DNA of 64,000 nucleotides from Ascidiimonas meishanensis (GTDB taxonomy: Bacteria > Bacteroidota > Bacteroidia > Flavobacteriales > Flavobacteriaceae). Below the pieces are notes generated by a model that was not told the origin of the DNA, made no database searches, and saw only the letters and a list, made by a program, of their open reading frames with translations. The position numbers and the translations under genes are program-made. Position 1 is the stretch's first letter; the number at the start of each line of letters is the position of its first letter. This document shows, piece by piece, positions 42,517-52,450 of the stretch. Location: the NCBI RefSeq assembly GCF_037782385.1, contig NZ_JBBEXD010000005.1, positions 62,001 to 126,000 of the forward strand. Direction: 5' to 3'.

Positions 42517-43050
42517 ATGGCAGGAAGCAGAGCAGCAATAAGATATGCAAAAGCATTACTTTCTTTAACTCAGGAAAGAAATCTTTCTGAGAAAGTAGAA
42601 AAAGACATGCACCTTGTGTTTAATACGATTAAGGATAATGCAGAGCTTCAAAAGTTTTTACAGAGTCCAGTTATTAAATCGGGCATCAAGCGTTCAGCTT
42701 TAGAGGAAATTTTTACAGATATCAATCCCTCCACTCAAGGACTTTTTAATGCGTTAATAGATAATAAGCGTATTAAATTATTAGGGCAGGTAGCAGAAAA
42801 GTTCATTATTCTTTACAACGAACTTAAAGGAAAAGAAACCGCTGTAGTTACCACAGCAATACCTTTAACCAAAGAATTAGGAGAAAAATTACTAGCTAAA
42901 GTTAAAGAGATTACCGGAAAGCAGGTAACCTTAGAAAATAGAATTGATGAAAGTATTATAGGGGGTTTTATACTCAGAGTAGGAGACCTTCAGTATAATG
43001 CAAGTCTTGCAAGTAAGTTAGGCGATCTTAAAAGAGAATTGACAACATAA
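42517..43050 (+). CDS. atpH: F0F1 ATP synthase subunit delta
   Basis: A 177-residue protein with the six-helix N-terminal domain (RAAIRYAKALLSLTQE) that binds alpha-subunits, and the C-terminal segment DESIIGGFILRVGDLQYNAS typical of OSCP/delta. It links stalk and F1. Located between atpF and atpA as usual. Confidence 0.94.
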   Translation: MAGSRAAIRYAKALLSLTQERNLSEKVEKDMHLVFNTIKDNAELQKFLQSPVIKSGIKRSALEEIFTDINPSTQGLFNALIDNKRIKLLGQVAEKFIILYNELKGKETAVVTTAIPLTKELGEKLLAKVKEITGKQVTLENRIDESIIGGFILRVGDLQYNASLASKLGDLKRELTT

Positions 43051-43108
43051 TAAAGGAAAACAAAAATTAGATTTATATCTATTATTGCATAGCTAAATAC
43101 GAATTAAA

Positions 43109-44689
43109 ATGGCAGAAGTTAAACCCGCTGAAGTATCAGCAATCTTAAAGAAACAATTATCTGGATTTGAAGCCAAGGCTTCTTTAGATGAGGTAGGAAC
43201 TGTATTAGAGGTAGGTGATGGTATCGCACGTGTTTTTGGACTTGCCAATGTGCAGTACGGGGAATTAGTAGAATTTGAAAACGGATTGGAAGGTATTGTA
43301 CTAAACCTGGAGGAAGACAATGTAGGGGTGGTACTTTTAGGACCTTCAAGAGAAATAGGAGAAGGAGCTACTGTTAAAAGAACACAACGTATCTCATCTA
43401 TAAATGTAGGTGAAGGAATGTTGGGTAGAGTTGTGAATACATTAGGGAATCCAATAGATGGTAAAGGGCCTATCACAGGAGATCTTTACGAAATGCCATT
43501 AGAACGTAAAGCACCAGGTGTTATCTTCCGTCAACCAGTAAATGAGCCATTGCAAACAGGTATTAAATCTATTGATGCAATGATTCCTGTAGGACGAGGA
43601 CAACGAGAATTAGTTATTGGTGACCGTCAAACAGGTAAAACAACAGTTTGTATTGATACCATTATCAATCAAAAAGAATTCTACGATGCAGGAGAGCCTG
43701 TATTTTGTATATATGTAGCGATTGGTCAGAAAGCATCTACGGTTGCTGGAATTGCTAAAACATTAGAAGATAAAGGAGCACTTGCTTATACAGTAATTGT
43801 AGCAGCAAATGCATCAGACCCTGCACCAATGCAGGTTTATGCACCATTTGCAGGTGCATCTATTGGTGAATATTTTAGAGATACAGGTCGTCCGGCTTTA
43901 ATTATCTATGATGATTTATCAAAACAAGCGGTTGCGTATCGTGAAGTATCCTTATTACTTCGTCGTCCACCAGGGCGTGAAGCATATCCTGGTGACGTTT
44001 TTTATCTGCATTCAAGATTGTTAGAACGTGCTGCAAAGGTGATTAATGACGATGATATTGCAAAGAATATGAATGACTTGCCGGAAAGTTTGAAACCGGT
44101 AGTAAAAGGTGGAGGATCTTTAACGGCACTGCCCATTATTGAAACTCAGGCGGGTGATGTATCTGCTTATATTCCAACAAATGTAATTTCTATTACAGAC
44201 GGACAAATCTTCTTAGAGTCAGATTTATTTAACTCTGGTGTACGACCTGCAATTAACGTAGGTATTTCTGTATCTCGTGTGGGTGGTTCTGCGCAGATTA
44301 AATCTATGAAAAAAGTAGCAGGTACTTTAAAACTAGATCAGGCGCAGTTTCGTGAGCTAGAAGCTTTTGCTAAGTTTGGTTCAGACCTTGATGCTGCTAC
44401 CTTAAATGTAATTGAAAAAGGAAAGCGAAATGTGGAAATCTTAAAGCAAGCTCAAAATGATCCTTTTACGGTAGAAGATCAGGTAGCTATTATCTATGCA
44501 GGTTCTAAAAACCTTCTTAGAGAGGTTCCTGTAGAGAAAGTAAAGGAATTTGAAAGGGATTATTTAGAGTTCTTAAATGCAAAACACAGAGATGTTTTAG
44601 ATTTGTTAAAGGCAGGTAAGTTAACAGACGAGGTGATTGATACGCTTACAGCGGTAGCAAAAGATCTTTCTGCTAAATACAAAGCATAG
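43109..44689 (+). CDS. atpA: F0F1 ATP synthase subunit alpha
   Basis: A 526-residue non-catalytic nucleotide-binding subunit. Walker A GDRQTGKTT (about residues 171-179), ALIIYDDLSKQAVAYRE, and the signature PAINVGISVSRVGGSAQ are present. Length is normal (slightly longer than E. coli). Confidence 0.97.
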   Translation: MAEVKPAEVSAILKKQLSGFEAKASLDEVGTVLEVGDGIARVFGLANVQYGELVEFENGLEGIVLNLEEDNVGVVLLGPSREIGEGATVKRTQRISSINVGEGMLGRVVNTLGNPIDGKGPITGDLYEMPLERKAPGVIFRQPVNEPLQTGIKSIDAMIPVGRGQRELVIGDRQTGKTTVCIDTIINQKEFYDAGEPVFCIYVAIGQKASTVAGIAKTLEDKGALAYTVIVAANASDPAPMQVYAPFAGASIGEYFRDTGRPALIIYDDLSKQAVAYREVSLLLRRPPGREAYPGDVFYLHSRLLERAAKVINDDDIAKNMNDLPESLKPVVKGGGSLTALPIIETQAGDVSAYIPTNVISITDGQIFLESDLFNSGVRPAINVGISVSRVGGSAQIKSMKKVAGTLKLDQAQFRELEAFAKFGSDLDAATLNVIEKGKRNVEILKQAQNDPFTVEDQVAIIYAGSKNLLREVPVEKVKEFERDYLEFLNAKHRDVLDLLKAGKLTDEVIDTLTAVAKDLSAKYKA

Positions 44690-44752
44690 CAAAAGGTAAT
44701 TGAGAATTATCAAGGTATAATTCTTCATTCAAAATTTATAACTAAAAAAAGA

Positions 44753-45619
44753 ATGCCAAACTTAAAGGAAATACGCAATAGGATCGCTTCGGTAAAGTCT
44801 ACCATGCAAATTACCAGTGCGATGAAAATGGTTTCTGCGGCTAAGTTGAAAAAAGCACAGGATGCCATTACAGCAATGCGTCCTTATGCAAACAAGTTAA
44901 CAGAACTATTGCAGAGCTTAAGTGCCTCATTAGATGGTGATGGAGGAAGTGTTTTTGCCTCTGAGAGAGAGGTACACAAAGTTTTAGTAGTAGCCATTAC
45001 CTCTAACAGAGGTTTGTGTGGTGCGTTTAATAGTAATATTATTAAAGAAGGACATCGTTTAGTAGCAGATAAGTATTCCGGAAAACAAGTGGATTTTGTT
45101 ACTATTGGAAAAAAGGGAAATGATATTCTTAGCAAAACATATACTATAGTAGATAACAATAATGCAGTATACGATGATCTTACTTTTGAGAATGTAGAAG
45201 CAATTGCAATTCAATTGATGGATTTATTTGCTACCGGAGCCTATGATAAAGTAGAATTGGTCTATAATAAGTTTAAAAATGCGGCAACACAAATTGTAAT
45301 GACAGAGCAGTTTCTTCCTATTGTTGCGTCTGTAGATGAAACCGTAGTAGTGTCTAATGCGGATTATATTTTTGAACCGGAAAAAGAAGAAATTGTTAAG
45401 ATGCTAATCCCTAAGTCGCTCAAAACCCAACTTTACAAAGCTGTACGTGACTCTTTTGCGAGTGAACATGGCGCACGTATGACAGCCATGCACAAGGCAA
45501 CAGACAACGCAGGAGAGCTTAGAGATGCATTAACGCTTACCTATAATAAAGCAAGACAGGCAGCTATTACTAACGAAATTCTTGAAATTGTTGGTGGAGC
45601 AGAAGCCTTGAATGGCTAA
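44753..45619 (+). CDS. atpG: F0F1 ATP synthase subunit gamma
   Basis: A 288-residue central-stalk subunit with the N-terminal coiled coil (LKEIRNRIASVKSTMQITSA, MKMVSAAKL), the SNRGLCGAFNSNI segment and the C-terminal helix ending TLTYNKARQAAITNEILEIV. It is the last gene of the operon; atpD and atpC are absent, as in other Bacteroidota where they lie elsewhere. Confidence 0.96.
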   Translation: MPNLKEIRNRIASVKSTMQITSAMKMVSAAKLKKAQDAITAMRPYANKLTELLQSLSASLDGDGGSVFASEREVHKVLVVAITSNRGLCGAFNSNIIKEGHRLVADKYSGKQVDFVTIGKKGNDILSKTYTIVDNNNAVYDDLTFENVEAIAIQLMDLFATGAYDKVELVYNKFKNAATQIVMTEQFLPIVASVDETVVVSNADYIFEPEKEEIVKMLIPKSLKTQLYKAVRDSFASEHGARMTAMHKATDNAGELRDALTLTYNKARQAAITNEILEIVGGAEALNG

Positions 45620-45638
45620 TTAATACTATTTGAAGTAC

Positions 45639-45668
45639 AAAGCCCTGCAACTATATTTGCAGGGCTTT
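45639..45668 (+). terminator. Terminator of the atp operon
   Basis: AAAGCCCTGCAA (45639-45650) pairs perfectly with TTGCAGGGCTTT (45657-45668) around a six-base loop, followed by T. Confidence 0.95.
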
Positions 45669-45760
45669 TTATTTTTTGGCATCACTTTTGGTTTGTATAT
45701 TTAAACAGGCTTACGATTTTTGTATTTGTCGGAAATCAAATAACTTATAAGACATAAATT

Positions 45761-46282
45761 ATGAAACGATTAAAAACTATTATACAACTTATATCAATTA
45801 CGTTTGTTATGACCGCATTCTCCAACTGCGCTGGATCTAAGAAATTACAGCAAGAAGCGCCCTTCTCTATGGGAACCGTATATGCTCAAAAATGGGTTGC
45901 AGGGGTAAAAGGTGGTGGTTCTGGAATTAATTTAGGAGTGCCTATTAATAATCTGCCAAAAGAAATTGTATTAGATAGTGTTTATTTTAGAGGAATGAAA
46001 GCGCCCTTAATTGAAGAGGTAACAGACAAAGGAACATTGTATATGGCTCGTTTTAAAACAGACCTAAATAAGAAAAAGGACATGATTAGTCATGTAGACC
46101 CAAGAAAGGAAGTTGGAAATGAACCGCCTAGTACTCCAGAACAAATACCTTTTGAATTAGGAGAAAATGAAGCAGTAATAAGCTATCACCATAAAGGGAA
46201 AATAAGATATTACAAAGTAGAAAATGTGAAGACCAAGGCTTCTATACCTTTTCCTTCCGCACCCTTAAAAAAGGGATTCTAG
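45761..46282 (+). CDS. Small lipoprotein of unknown function
   Basis: A 173-residue protein with lipoprotein signal (MTAFSNCAGSKK, Cys at about 24), a Gly-rich conserved-looking segment (WVAGVKGGGSGINLGVPINN) and a beta-rich body. No family recognised, although the segment is typical of small flavobacterial lipoproteins. Its neighbours (flippase, dut) give no clue. Confidence 0.65.
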   Translation: MKRLKTIIQLISITFVMTAFSNCAGSKKLQQEAPFSMGTVYAQKWVAGVKGGGSGINLGVPINNLPKEIVLDSVYFRGMKAPLIEEVTDKGTLYMARFKTDLNKKKDMISHVDPRKEVGNEPPSTPEQIPFELGENEAVISYHHKGKIRYYKVENVKTKASIPFPSAPLKKGF

Positions 46283-46335
46283 ACTTTGTAAAACGCTTTT
46301 AAATCAATACTTTTAGCCGGAAAACCGGTGTTTGT

Positions 46336-47796
46336 TTGGGCGCACTTCAAAAACTTTTTAAGCATACCTTTATCTATGGCATCGCCACGGTATTGCCTCG
46401 TATACTCACAGTACTCCTTACGAGACTGTATACAGACAAGCTCCCTACCGATGAATATGGAGTTGTAAATCTGGTATTTGCTTATATGGTATTTTCCAAT
46501 GTGATTCTATCGTATGGAATGGAAACAGCTTTCTTTCGGTTTATGAACAAAAACGAAAAGAAAAGTGAGGTGCAAGCTACCGCCTTAACCACTCTATTAA
46601 TCACATCTATTCTGTTTTTATGTATTGTATTTCCATTTCGTGAAGCGATTGCTTCCTTTATGAATGTGCAAACCATTTATGTCACTTATGCAATTGGTAT
46701 TTTGGTATTAGATGCATTAGTAGTAATACCTTTTGCATGGCTACGAAATAATGAAAAACCTTTAAAATATTCATTTTTAAAGATTTTTAACGTTGTAGTT
46801 AACCTTAGTTTAAATCTGTTTTTCTTTTTAGTATTACCTACGCTTATTCAGAATAACACTCATCATTTTCTCAATTGGGCCTATCTGGGAGACACTAGTA
46901 TCACCTATATTTTTGTCGCTAATTTTGCTGCCAGTCTGGTCACACTAATTCTTTTATTACCACTCTATCGCAAAATAGGAGTATCACTTAACATACCTAT
47001 TCTTAAAAAGATGCTTCAATATGGATTGCCCATTCTTATTGCCGGAATTGCCTTTGCAATTAACGAACATTTTGATAAGATTTTGCTAGAGCGTCTACTT
47101 CCTCCAGAAACTGCTAAATCTGAATTAGGAATCTATAGTGCATGTTATAAATTGGGGGTGTTTATGACCTTGTTTGTTACGGCATTTAAGCTGGGTGTAG
47201 AGCCCTTTTTCTTTAGCAATGCGTCTAATAAAGACGCTAAAGAAACCTATGCAAATATTACCTTGTACTTTACCATTTTTGCTTCTGTTATTCTTTTGGG
47301 TGTTATTGTATACATTGACCTGTTCAAACAAATTTTAATAGCAGATGAGGCCTATTGGGGAGCGATTATTATTGTTCCTATAATTTTGTTAGCAAACCTT
47401 TGTCTAGGTTTATATCACAACCTTTCTGTCTGGTATAAAATTACAGATAGAACGCGCTACGGAGCCTATATTTCTGTGTTTGGAGCCTTAGTCACCTTAG
47501 CGCTCAACTTTCTATTAATTCCTGTTATAGGCTATGTAGGATCTGCTCTAGCCACGCTAGCGGCTTACGGCACCATGATGACTACCTCCTATTTATTTGG
47601 ACAAAAAAATTATCCTATTCCTTACAATCTTAAAAAGATTGGAAGTTACTTAGTATTAGCTATTGGTTTTTCTGCGTTGTCCTTTTACGGGTTTGAGCGA
47701 GAACTTATCAAAGGAACTGGTTTACTTTTACTATTTTTGGGCTTCGTTTATTTTAATGAGAAGAAAGAAATACAAAAACTATTCTTTAAAAAATGA
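46336..47796 (+). CDS. Wzx-type lipopolysaccharide/polysaccharide flippase
   Basis: A 486-residue MOP-superfamily transporter with about 14 hydrophobic helices. The N-terminus GALQKLFKHTFIYGIATVLP followed by RLYTDKLPTDEYGVVNL is the polysaccharide-biosynthesis-protein (RfbX/MurJ-like) opening. It would move lipid-linked glycans across the inner membrane. Start TTG 46336. Its last four bases overlap the start of dut (ATGA). Confidence 0.85.
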   Translation: MGALQKLFKHTFIYGIATVLPRILTVLLTRLYTDKLPTDEYGVVNLVFAYMVFSNVILSYGMETAFFRFMNKNEKKSEVQATALTTLLITSILFLCIVFPFREAIASFMNVQTIYVTYAIGILVLDALVVIPFAWLRNNEKPLKYSFLKIFNVVVNLSLNLFFFLVLPTLIQNNTHHFLNWAYLGDTSITYIFVANFAASLVTLILLLPLYRKIGVSLNIPILKKMLQYGLPILIAGIAFAINEHFDKILLERLLPPETAKSELGIYSACYKLGVFMTLFVTAFKLGVEPFFFSNASNKDAKETYANITLYFTIFASVILLGVIVYIDLFKQILIADEAYWGAIIIVPIILLANLCLGLYHNLSVWYKITDRTRYGAYISVFGALVTLALNFLLIPVIGYVGSALATLAAYGTMMTTSYLFGQKNYPIPYNLKKIGSYLVLAIGFSALSFYGFERELIKGTGLLLLFLGFVYFNEKKEIQKLFFKK

Positions 47797-48227
47797 CTAT
47801 AAAGATTATCAACACTGCTGCACATGCATTACCACATTACGAAACCAATGCATCTGCGGGTATGGATTTACGAGCAAATCTTACAGAACCTGTTATTTTA
47901 AAGCCCCTAGAAAGAACCATTGTAAAGACAGGTTTATTTATTGAGCTTCCGGTAGGCTATGAAGCACAGGTGCGCCCTAGAAGTGGTTTAGCAGCTAAAA
48001 AAGGGATTACTGTTTTGAATGCACCAGGTACTGTTGACGCCGATTATAGAGGTGAAATAGGAGTTATTCTGGTAAATCTTTCAAACGAGGAATTTGTGGT
48101 AGAAGATGGAGAGCGTATAGCGCAATTAGTTATTGCCAAACATGAAAGAGCCCAGTGGATAGAAGTAGAAACACTTTCTGAAACTAATAGAGGTGCTGGT
48201 GGCTTTGGTAGTACGGGCACCAAATAG
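47793..48227 (+). CDS. dut: dUTP diphosphatase
   Basis: A 144-residue trimeric dUTPase hydrolysing dUTP to dUMP and PPi. Motifs are AGMDLRANL (I), PRSGLAAKKG (II), GTVDADYRGEIGVIL (III), DGERIAQLVI (IV) and the P-loop-like GAGGFGSTG (V). ATG overlaps the flippase stop. Confidence 0.97.
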   Translation: MTIKIINTAAHALPHYETNASAGMDLRANLTEPVILKPLERTIVKTGLFIELPVGYEAQVRPRSGLAAKKGITVLNAPGTVDADYRGEIGVILVNLSNEEFVVEDGERIAQLVIAKHERAQWIEVETLSETNRGAGGFGSTGTK

Positions 48228-48314
48228 GATGCATACAATTTTAGAAGAATAAAACGTAAAAAAGTTTAGGTAAATAAATTTACCGAGCTACAAAATATTG
48301 AAATAAAAGATTAG

Positions 48315-49325
48315 ATGAAAATAATAGTTCCAATGGCGGGAAGAGGTTCTCGTTTGCGCCCTCATACGTTAACCGTACCTAAACCATTAATTCCAATTGC
48401 AGGAAAACCTATAGTACATAGATTGGTAGAAGATATAGCCAAAGTATTAAAGCAGGATCTGGATGAAATAGCCTTTATTATTCATGAAGATTTTGGGGAA
48501 TCAGTAGAGAAAAGTTTATTAGAGATTGCAGCTAGTCTTAATACCAAAGGAACCATTTATTATCAAGATAGACCCCTAGGTACAGGCCATGCCATTATGT
48601 GTGCAGAACCTTCGCTTTCAGGCCCCTGCGTAATTGCTTATGCAGATACGCTCTTTAAAGCCAATTTTGATTTAGATGCAACCGCAGATAGTGTGATTTG
48701 GGTAAAACAAGTAGACAACCCAGAGGCATACGGAGTAGTTCAGCTTAATAGCAAACAAGAGATAGAAGGTTTGGTTGAAAAGCCCAAGGAAATGGTTTCA
48801 GATTTGGCAGTTATTGGAATTTATTATTTTAAGGAAGCAGAAGATCTCAAGAAAGAATTGAAATATGTAATAGCCAATCAGATCATTCATGGTGGAGAGT
48901 ATCAGATTAATGATGGTATTAAGGGGATGATGGCAAAAGGAAAAAAATTCATGCCCGGTAAAGTAGCGGAGTGGATGGATTGCGGAAATAAGAACGTAAC
49001 GGTTGAAACTAATGGCAGAATGCTTGCGTTTTTACAAGAAGAAGGAGCTTCACTTGTTTCTGATACCACGGAGATGAAAAATGCAGAAGTAATTCCCCCC
49101 TGCTATATAGGGGATAATGTGAAGTTAATAAATACAACCATAGGCCCTAACGTATCTGTTGGAGACGGTTGTATTATTGAGAATTCAAAAGTTAAAAACA
49201 GCTTAATTCAAACCCATACTACCATAAAAAATGCTAACTTAGACAATGCTATGATTGGTAATCATGCGTTTTTTGATGGAAACTTTACCAATGTTAGTAT
49301 AGGTGATTATTCAGTTTTGGAATAA
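48315..49325 (+). CDS. Sugar nucleotidyltransferase
   Basis: A 336-residue protein with the NTP-transferase core (IIVPMAGRGSRLRPHTLTVP, PKPLIPIAGKPI), YYQDRPLGTGHAI, YADTLF and VEKP motifs, followed by a left-handed beta-helix (IGDNVKLINTTIGPNVSVGD). It makes an NDP-sugar from a sugar-1-phosphate; glucose-1-phosphate thymidylyl- or uridylyl-type are both possible. It may feed the flippase-dependent glycan pathway. Confidence 0.88.
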   Translation: MKIIVPMAGRGSRLRPHTLTVPKPLIPIAGKPIVHRLVEDIAKVLKQDLDEIAFIIHEDFGESVEKSLLEIAASLNTKGTIYYQDRPLGTGHAIMCAEPSLSGPCVIAYADTLFKANFDLDATADSVIWVKQVDNPEAYGVVQLNSKQEIEGLVEKPKEMVSDLAVIGIYYFKEAEDLKKELKYVIANQIIHGGEYQINDGIKGMMAKGKKFMPGKVAEWMDCGNKNVTVETNGRMLAFLQEEGASLVSDTTEMKNAEVIPPCYIGDNVKLINTTIGPNVSVGDGCIIENSKVKNSLIQTHTTIKNANLDNAMIGNHAFFDGNFTNVSIGDYSVLE

Positions 49326-49333
49326 TTATTGAA

Positions 49334-50305
49334 GTGAAAAAGAAAAAATTAGATGTTAGCGTGAAAAAAGGTATCATAAATACCATGTTTTTAGGGATGC
49401 TGTTATTTCAGTATTCAACACTTTTTGCCCAAGAGATAATTCCTAACGCGGCTGTATATACGGAAGAGTATACAGATCAATTTCAAGAACAATTCTTTGA
49501 GGCACTCAAACAATATGCTATTGAAAACTACGAAAAGTCAATTATAGCATTGGAAGAATGTAAAAAACTCAAACCAAACTATGCCGTTATAGATTTTGAA
49601 CTCAGTAAAAATTATCTGGAGCTTAGACAGTATTTCAAGGCTGAAGATTATATGTTAAAAGCACTAGAAGCTGAACCCGATAACGTGTGGTACTTAGACG
49701 GACTTTTCACGGTTTACAAAGCACAAAACAATACTCAGAAAGCCATAGAAACTGCAACAAAACTTGCAGAGAAGAATGTAAACTACAAAGAAAACTTGGT
49801 ATTACTTTACACAAGATCTGGGAGTTATGATAAAGCAATCAATTTATTGAATGAACTAGATGCCGCATTAGGAACTACCGCGCAAAGAAGAAATCAGCGC
49901 ATTAGACTTAATGCAATGAAAAATTATGATCATAAATTGGAGGCAGAAACGGAAAGGATCAATAAAGCAAATGCCATTTCTATTGAAAATCCGTTGGAAA
50001 CCATTAAAAAGGATATAGAAAATCTGATTAAGGTAAAAGATTACAACAGTTTAGAAACGCTAACGGAAGAAGCATTAGAGACCTATCCGGCACAAGCAAA
50101 TTTTTATTATACAAACGGATGGGCTAAAAACAAATTAAAAAAATACGAGGAGGCAATTTATGCGCTTGAAATGGCGTTAGAGTTTTTAATAGATGATAAT
50201 GCTTTGGAAAATCATATTTACGCACAAATGGCATTAGCCTATGCTGCGCTTGGGAATTCAAAAAAGGCAGAAGAGTACAATAGAAAAACGAAAAAGGGGC
50301 TTTAG
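49334..50305 (+). CDS. TPR-repeat exported protein
   Basis: A 323-residue protein with a hydrophobic segment near residues 14-32 (signal or anchor, ending LFAQEII) and several TPR motifs (for example YEKSIIALEECKKLKPNYAV, YFKAEDYMLKALEAEPDN and YEEAIYALEMALEF). The start is GTG 49334; GTG 49361 is possible. It is the first of three genes (TPR, DUF4292, EnvC-like) in the order seen in flavobacteria, possibly linked to envelope or cell division. Confidence 0.78.
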   Translation: MKKKKLDVSVKKGIINTMFLGMLLFQYSTLFAQEIIPNAAVYTEEYTDQFQEQFFEALKQYAIENYEKSIIALEECKKLKPNYAVIDFELSKNYLELRQYFKAEDYMLKALEAEPDNVWYLDGLFTVYKAQNNTQKAIETATKLAEKNVNYKENLVLLYTRSGSYDKAINLLNELDAALGTTAQRRNQRIRLNAMKNYDHKLEAETERINKANAISIENPLETIKKDIENLIKVKDYNSLETLTEEALETYPAQANFYYTNGWAKNKLKKYEEAIYALEMALEFLIDDNALENHIYAQMALAYAALGNSKKAEEYNRKTKKGL

Positions 50306-50313
50306 AATATAAC

Positions 50314-51099
50314 ATGAACATTCCTAGAATACTTATCAGATGGTATCTTGCAGCAGTATTACTTATGCTGTTTTCTGGGTGTGCGAGTAATAAAGTACTA
50401 ACCATTGGAAGTGTAGACAAAAAACTTTCTGCAAGAACCATTGTTAAAAATCATTACTCAAATCAATTAGACTTTAAAACTGTTCGGGGTAGAATCAAAG
50501 TAGATTATGAAGAGGGTAATGCCTCTCAAAGTTTTGGATTGAGTTTCCGGATGGAAAAAGACAAAGCAATTTGGATGAGCGCAACACTTTCTGTGGTCAA
50601 GGTTTTAATCACCCCAAACAGGGTAAGCTTCTATAATAAACTAGAGAATAATTATTTTGATGGAGATTTTAGTTTTATCAGTAATATGTTAGGTGCAGAA
50701 CTTGACTTTGAAAAAGTACAAAATTTATTATTAGGCCAAGCTATTTTTGACCTTAAGAAAGAGAGTTTTAAAGCTGCGGTAGCCAATAACAACTATGAGT
50801 TAAAGCCTACTAAAGACTTTTCACTTTTTAAAAGGTTATTTCTTCTAGAGCCAAGAAATTTTAAAATGTCTATACAACAAATTTCTCAACCTGAAGAATA
50901 TAGGGTTTTGAACGTAAATTATAAGACCTATCAAAATGTGGAAGGAAAAGTGTTTCCTGATAAAATTGTTGTTACCGCTTTAGAGGAGAATAAAGAAGTG
51001 AAAATAGCATTAGAGTATCGCAATATCCAGTTTGATGAAAGAGTTTCATTTCCATATACAATACCTAAAGGGTATAAAGAGATTGCTCTTAAAAAATGA
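50314..51099 (+). CDS. DUF4292 lipoprotein
   Basis: A 261-residue lipoprotein (LLMLFSGCASNK, Cys at about 24). The segment FKTVRGRIKVDYEEGNASQS followed by SFGLSFRMEKDKAIWMSATL is characteristic of DUF4292, a LolA/LolB-like beta-rich fold. It overlaps the next gene by four bases. A role in outer-membrane lipoprotein or LPS handling is a fold-based guess. Confidence 0.85.
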   Translation: MNIPRILIRWYLAAVLLMLFSGCASNKVLTIGSVDKKLSARTIVKNHYSNQLDFKTVRGRIKVDYEEGNASQSFGLSFRMEKDKAIWMSATLSVVKVLITPNRVSFYNKLENNYFDGDFSFISNMLGAELDFEKVQNLLLGQAIFDLKKESFKAAVANNNYELKPTKDFSLFKRLFLLEPRNFKMSIQQISQPEEYRVLNVNYKTYQNVEGKVFPDKIVVTALEENKEVKIALEYRNIQFDERVSFPYTIPKGYKEIALKK

Positions 51100-52325
51100 G
51101 TATTAGTTCTACATACAAATATATTTTATGGGGTTTAGTAACTTTTCTGTTGTGCGCTGCTACATTTGGTCAGGAAGCAGAAAAGGCAGCATTAGAAGCC
51201 AAAAGGAATCGTCTTCAGAATGAGATCCGACAAATTAACTCATTACTTACCAAAGAAATAAAAGAACGGCGCTCTGTTTTAGATCAGGTAGAAGAGATAG
51301 ATCAAAAAATACGTGTACGTAGGGAGTTGATAAAGGTTACGAATCAAGAAGCAAACCTTATCAATAGACAGCTTAATAACAATTTGAGAAAAATAGATCG
51401 CTTGCGAAAAGAACTGGTGGCTCTTAAGGAAGATTATGCTGAAATGATTCGTAAATCTTACCAAAGTAAATCTGGACAAAACCGCTTGATGTTCATCCTT
51501 TCATCAGAGAACTTCTTCCAAGCCTATAAAAGACTTCAGTATATGAAGCAATATACCGCTTATAGAAAGGAACAAGGGGCAAAAATTGAGGAGAAAGCAG
51601 TTGAATTACAAGAACTTAATAAAGGATTGATCGTTAAAAGAAAAGAAAAAGAAGCTCTTGCAAAAAACAATCGTCTAGAACAGCGTAAACTGCAGCGAGA
51701 AAAAGACATACAGCGAGATTTATTAATGGCTATAAGACAGAATGAAAATCAATATAAAACACAATTAAATAAAAAGCAGCGGCAAGCGAAGGCCCTAGAC
51801 AGACAAATAGAGTCTCTCATAAGAGAAGCCATTGCAGAATCTAACAAAAAGGCAGGTAAAAGCAGTACTTCAAAAACTTTTGCATTAACACCGGAGGCAA
51901 AGGTACTAGCGTCAAACTTTGAATCCAACAAGGGAAAGCTTATATGGCCAGTAGACAAAGGAGTTAAAAGTAAGGGTTATGGCGAATACGCAGATCCTGT
52001 ATACCCAGGAGTAAAGCATTATAACAATGGGGTTACTATTGCAACCGAAAAAGGATCCAATGTAAGGTCTGTTTTTGAAGGTGAGGTTTCTGCGATTATT
52101 GCAGTTCCAAATGGCAATAAAGCCATCCAAGTGCGGCATGGTAATTATATAACTACGTATTATAATATTGCCAAAGTTTTCGTTAAAAAAGGACAAGCGG
52201 TCACCTCCAAAGAAGCCCTAGGAGAAATCTTTACGAGTCCTTCATCTGGTAAAACAGAGCTTAAATTCTTTCTCTATAAAGACACCAAAAGGCTTAATCC
52301 TGAGCAATGGGTATACCGCATGTAA
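51096..52325 (+). CDS. EnvC-like murein hydrolase activator (degenerate M23 domain)
   Basis: A 409-residue protein: signal peptide (about 1-24), long coiled coil (about 25-250), and a C-terminal LytM/M23 domain. In the peptidase domain HYNNGVTIAT replaces HxGxD, and RHGNYITTYYNI has Tyr where the HLxH-type His is expected, so the zinc ligands are lost. This matches EnvC-like proteins that activate amidases at the septum instead of cutting peptidoglycan. ATG overlaps the DUF4292 stop. Confidence 0.9.
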   Translation: MSISSTYKYILWGLVTFLLCAATFGQEAEKAALEAKRNRLQNEIRQINSLLTKEIKERRSVLDQVEEIDQKIRVRRELIKVTNQEANLINRQLNNNLRKIDRLRKELVALKEDYAEMIRKSYQSKSGQNRLMFILSSENFFQAYKRLQYMKQYTAYRKEQGAKIEEKAVELQELNKGLIVKRKEKEALAKNNRLEQRKLQREKDIQRDLLMAIRQNENQYKTQLNKKQRQAKALDRQIESLIREAIAESNKKAGKSSTSKTFALTPEAKVLASNFESNKGKLIWPVDKGVKSKGYGEYADPVYPGVKHYNNGVTIATEKGSNVRSVFEGEVSAIIAVPNGNKAIQVRHGNYITTYYNIAKVFVKKGQAVTSKEALGEIFTSPSSGKTELKFFLYKDTKRLNPEQWVYRM

Positions 52326-52450
52326 TTACTAGCTAAGTAAGGTAATAAAATACTGTATAACTCTAGATTCATGAATTCAGACTACATTAACTATTTTTTT
52401 TTCTTACGAATGCTTAAGTTTATACTGAACTAATACAATAATATTCTATT

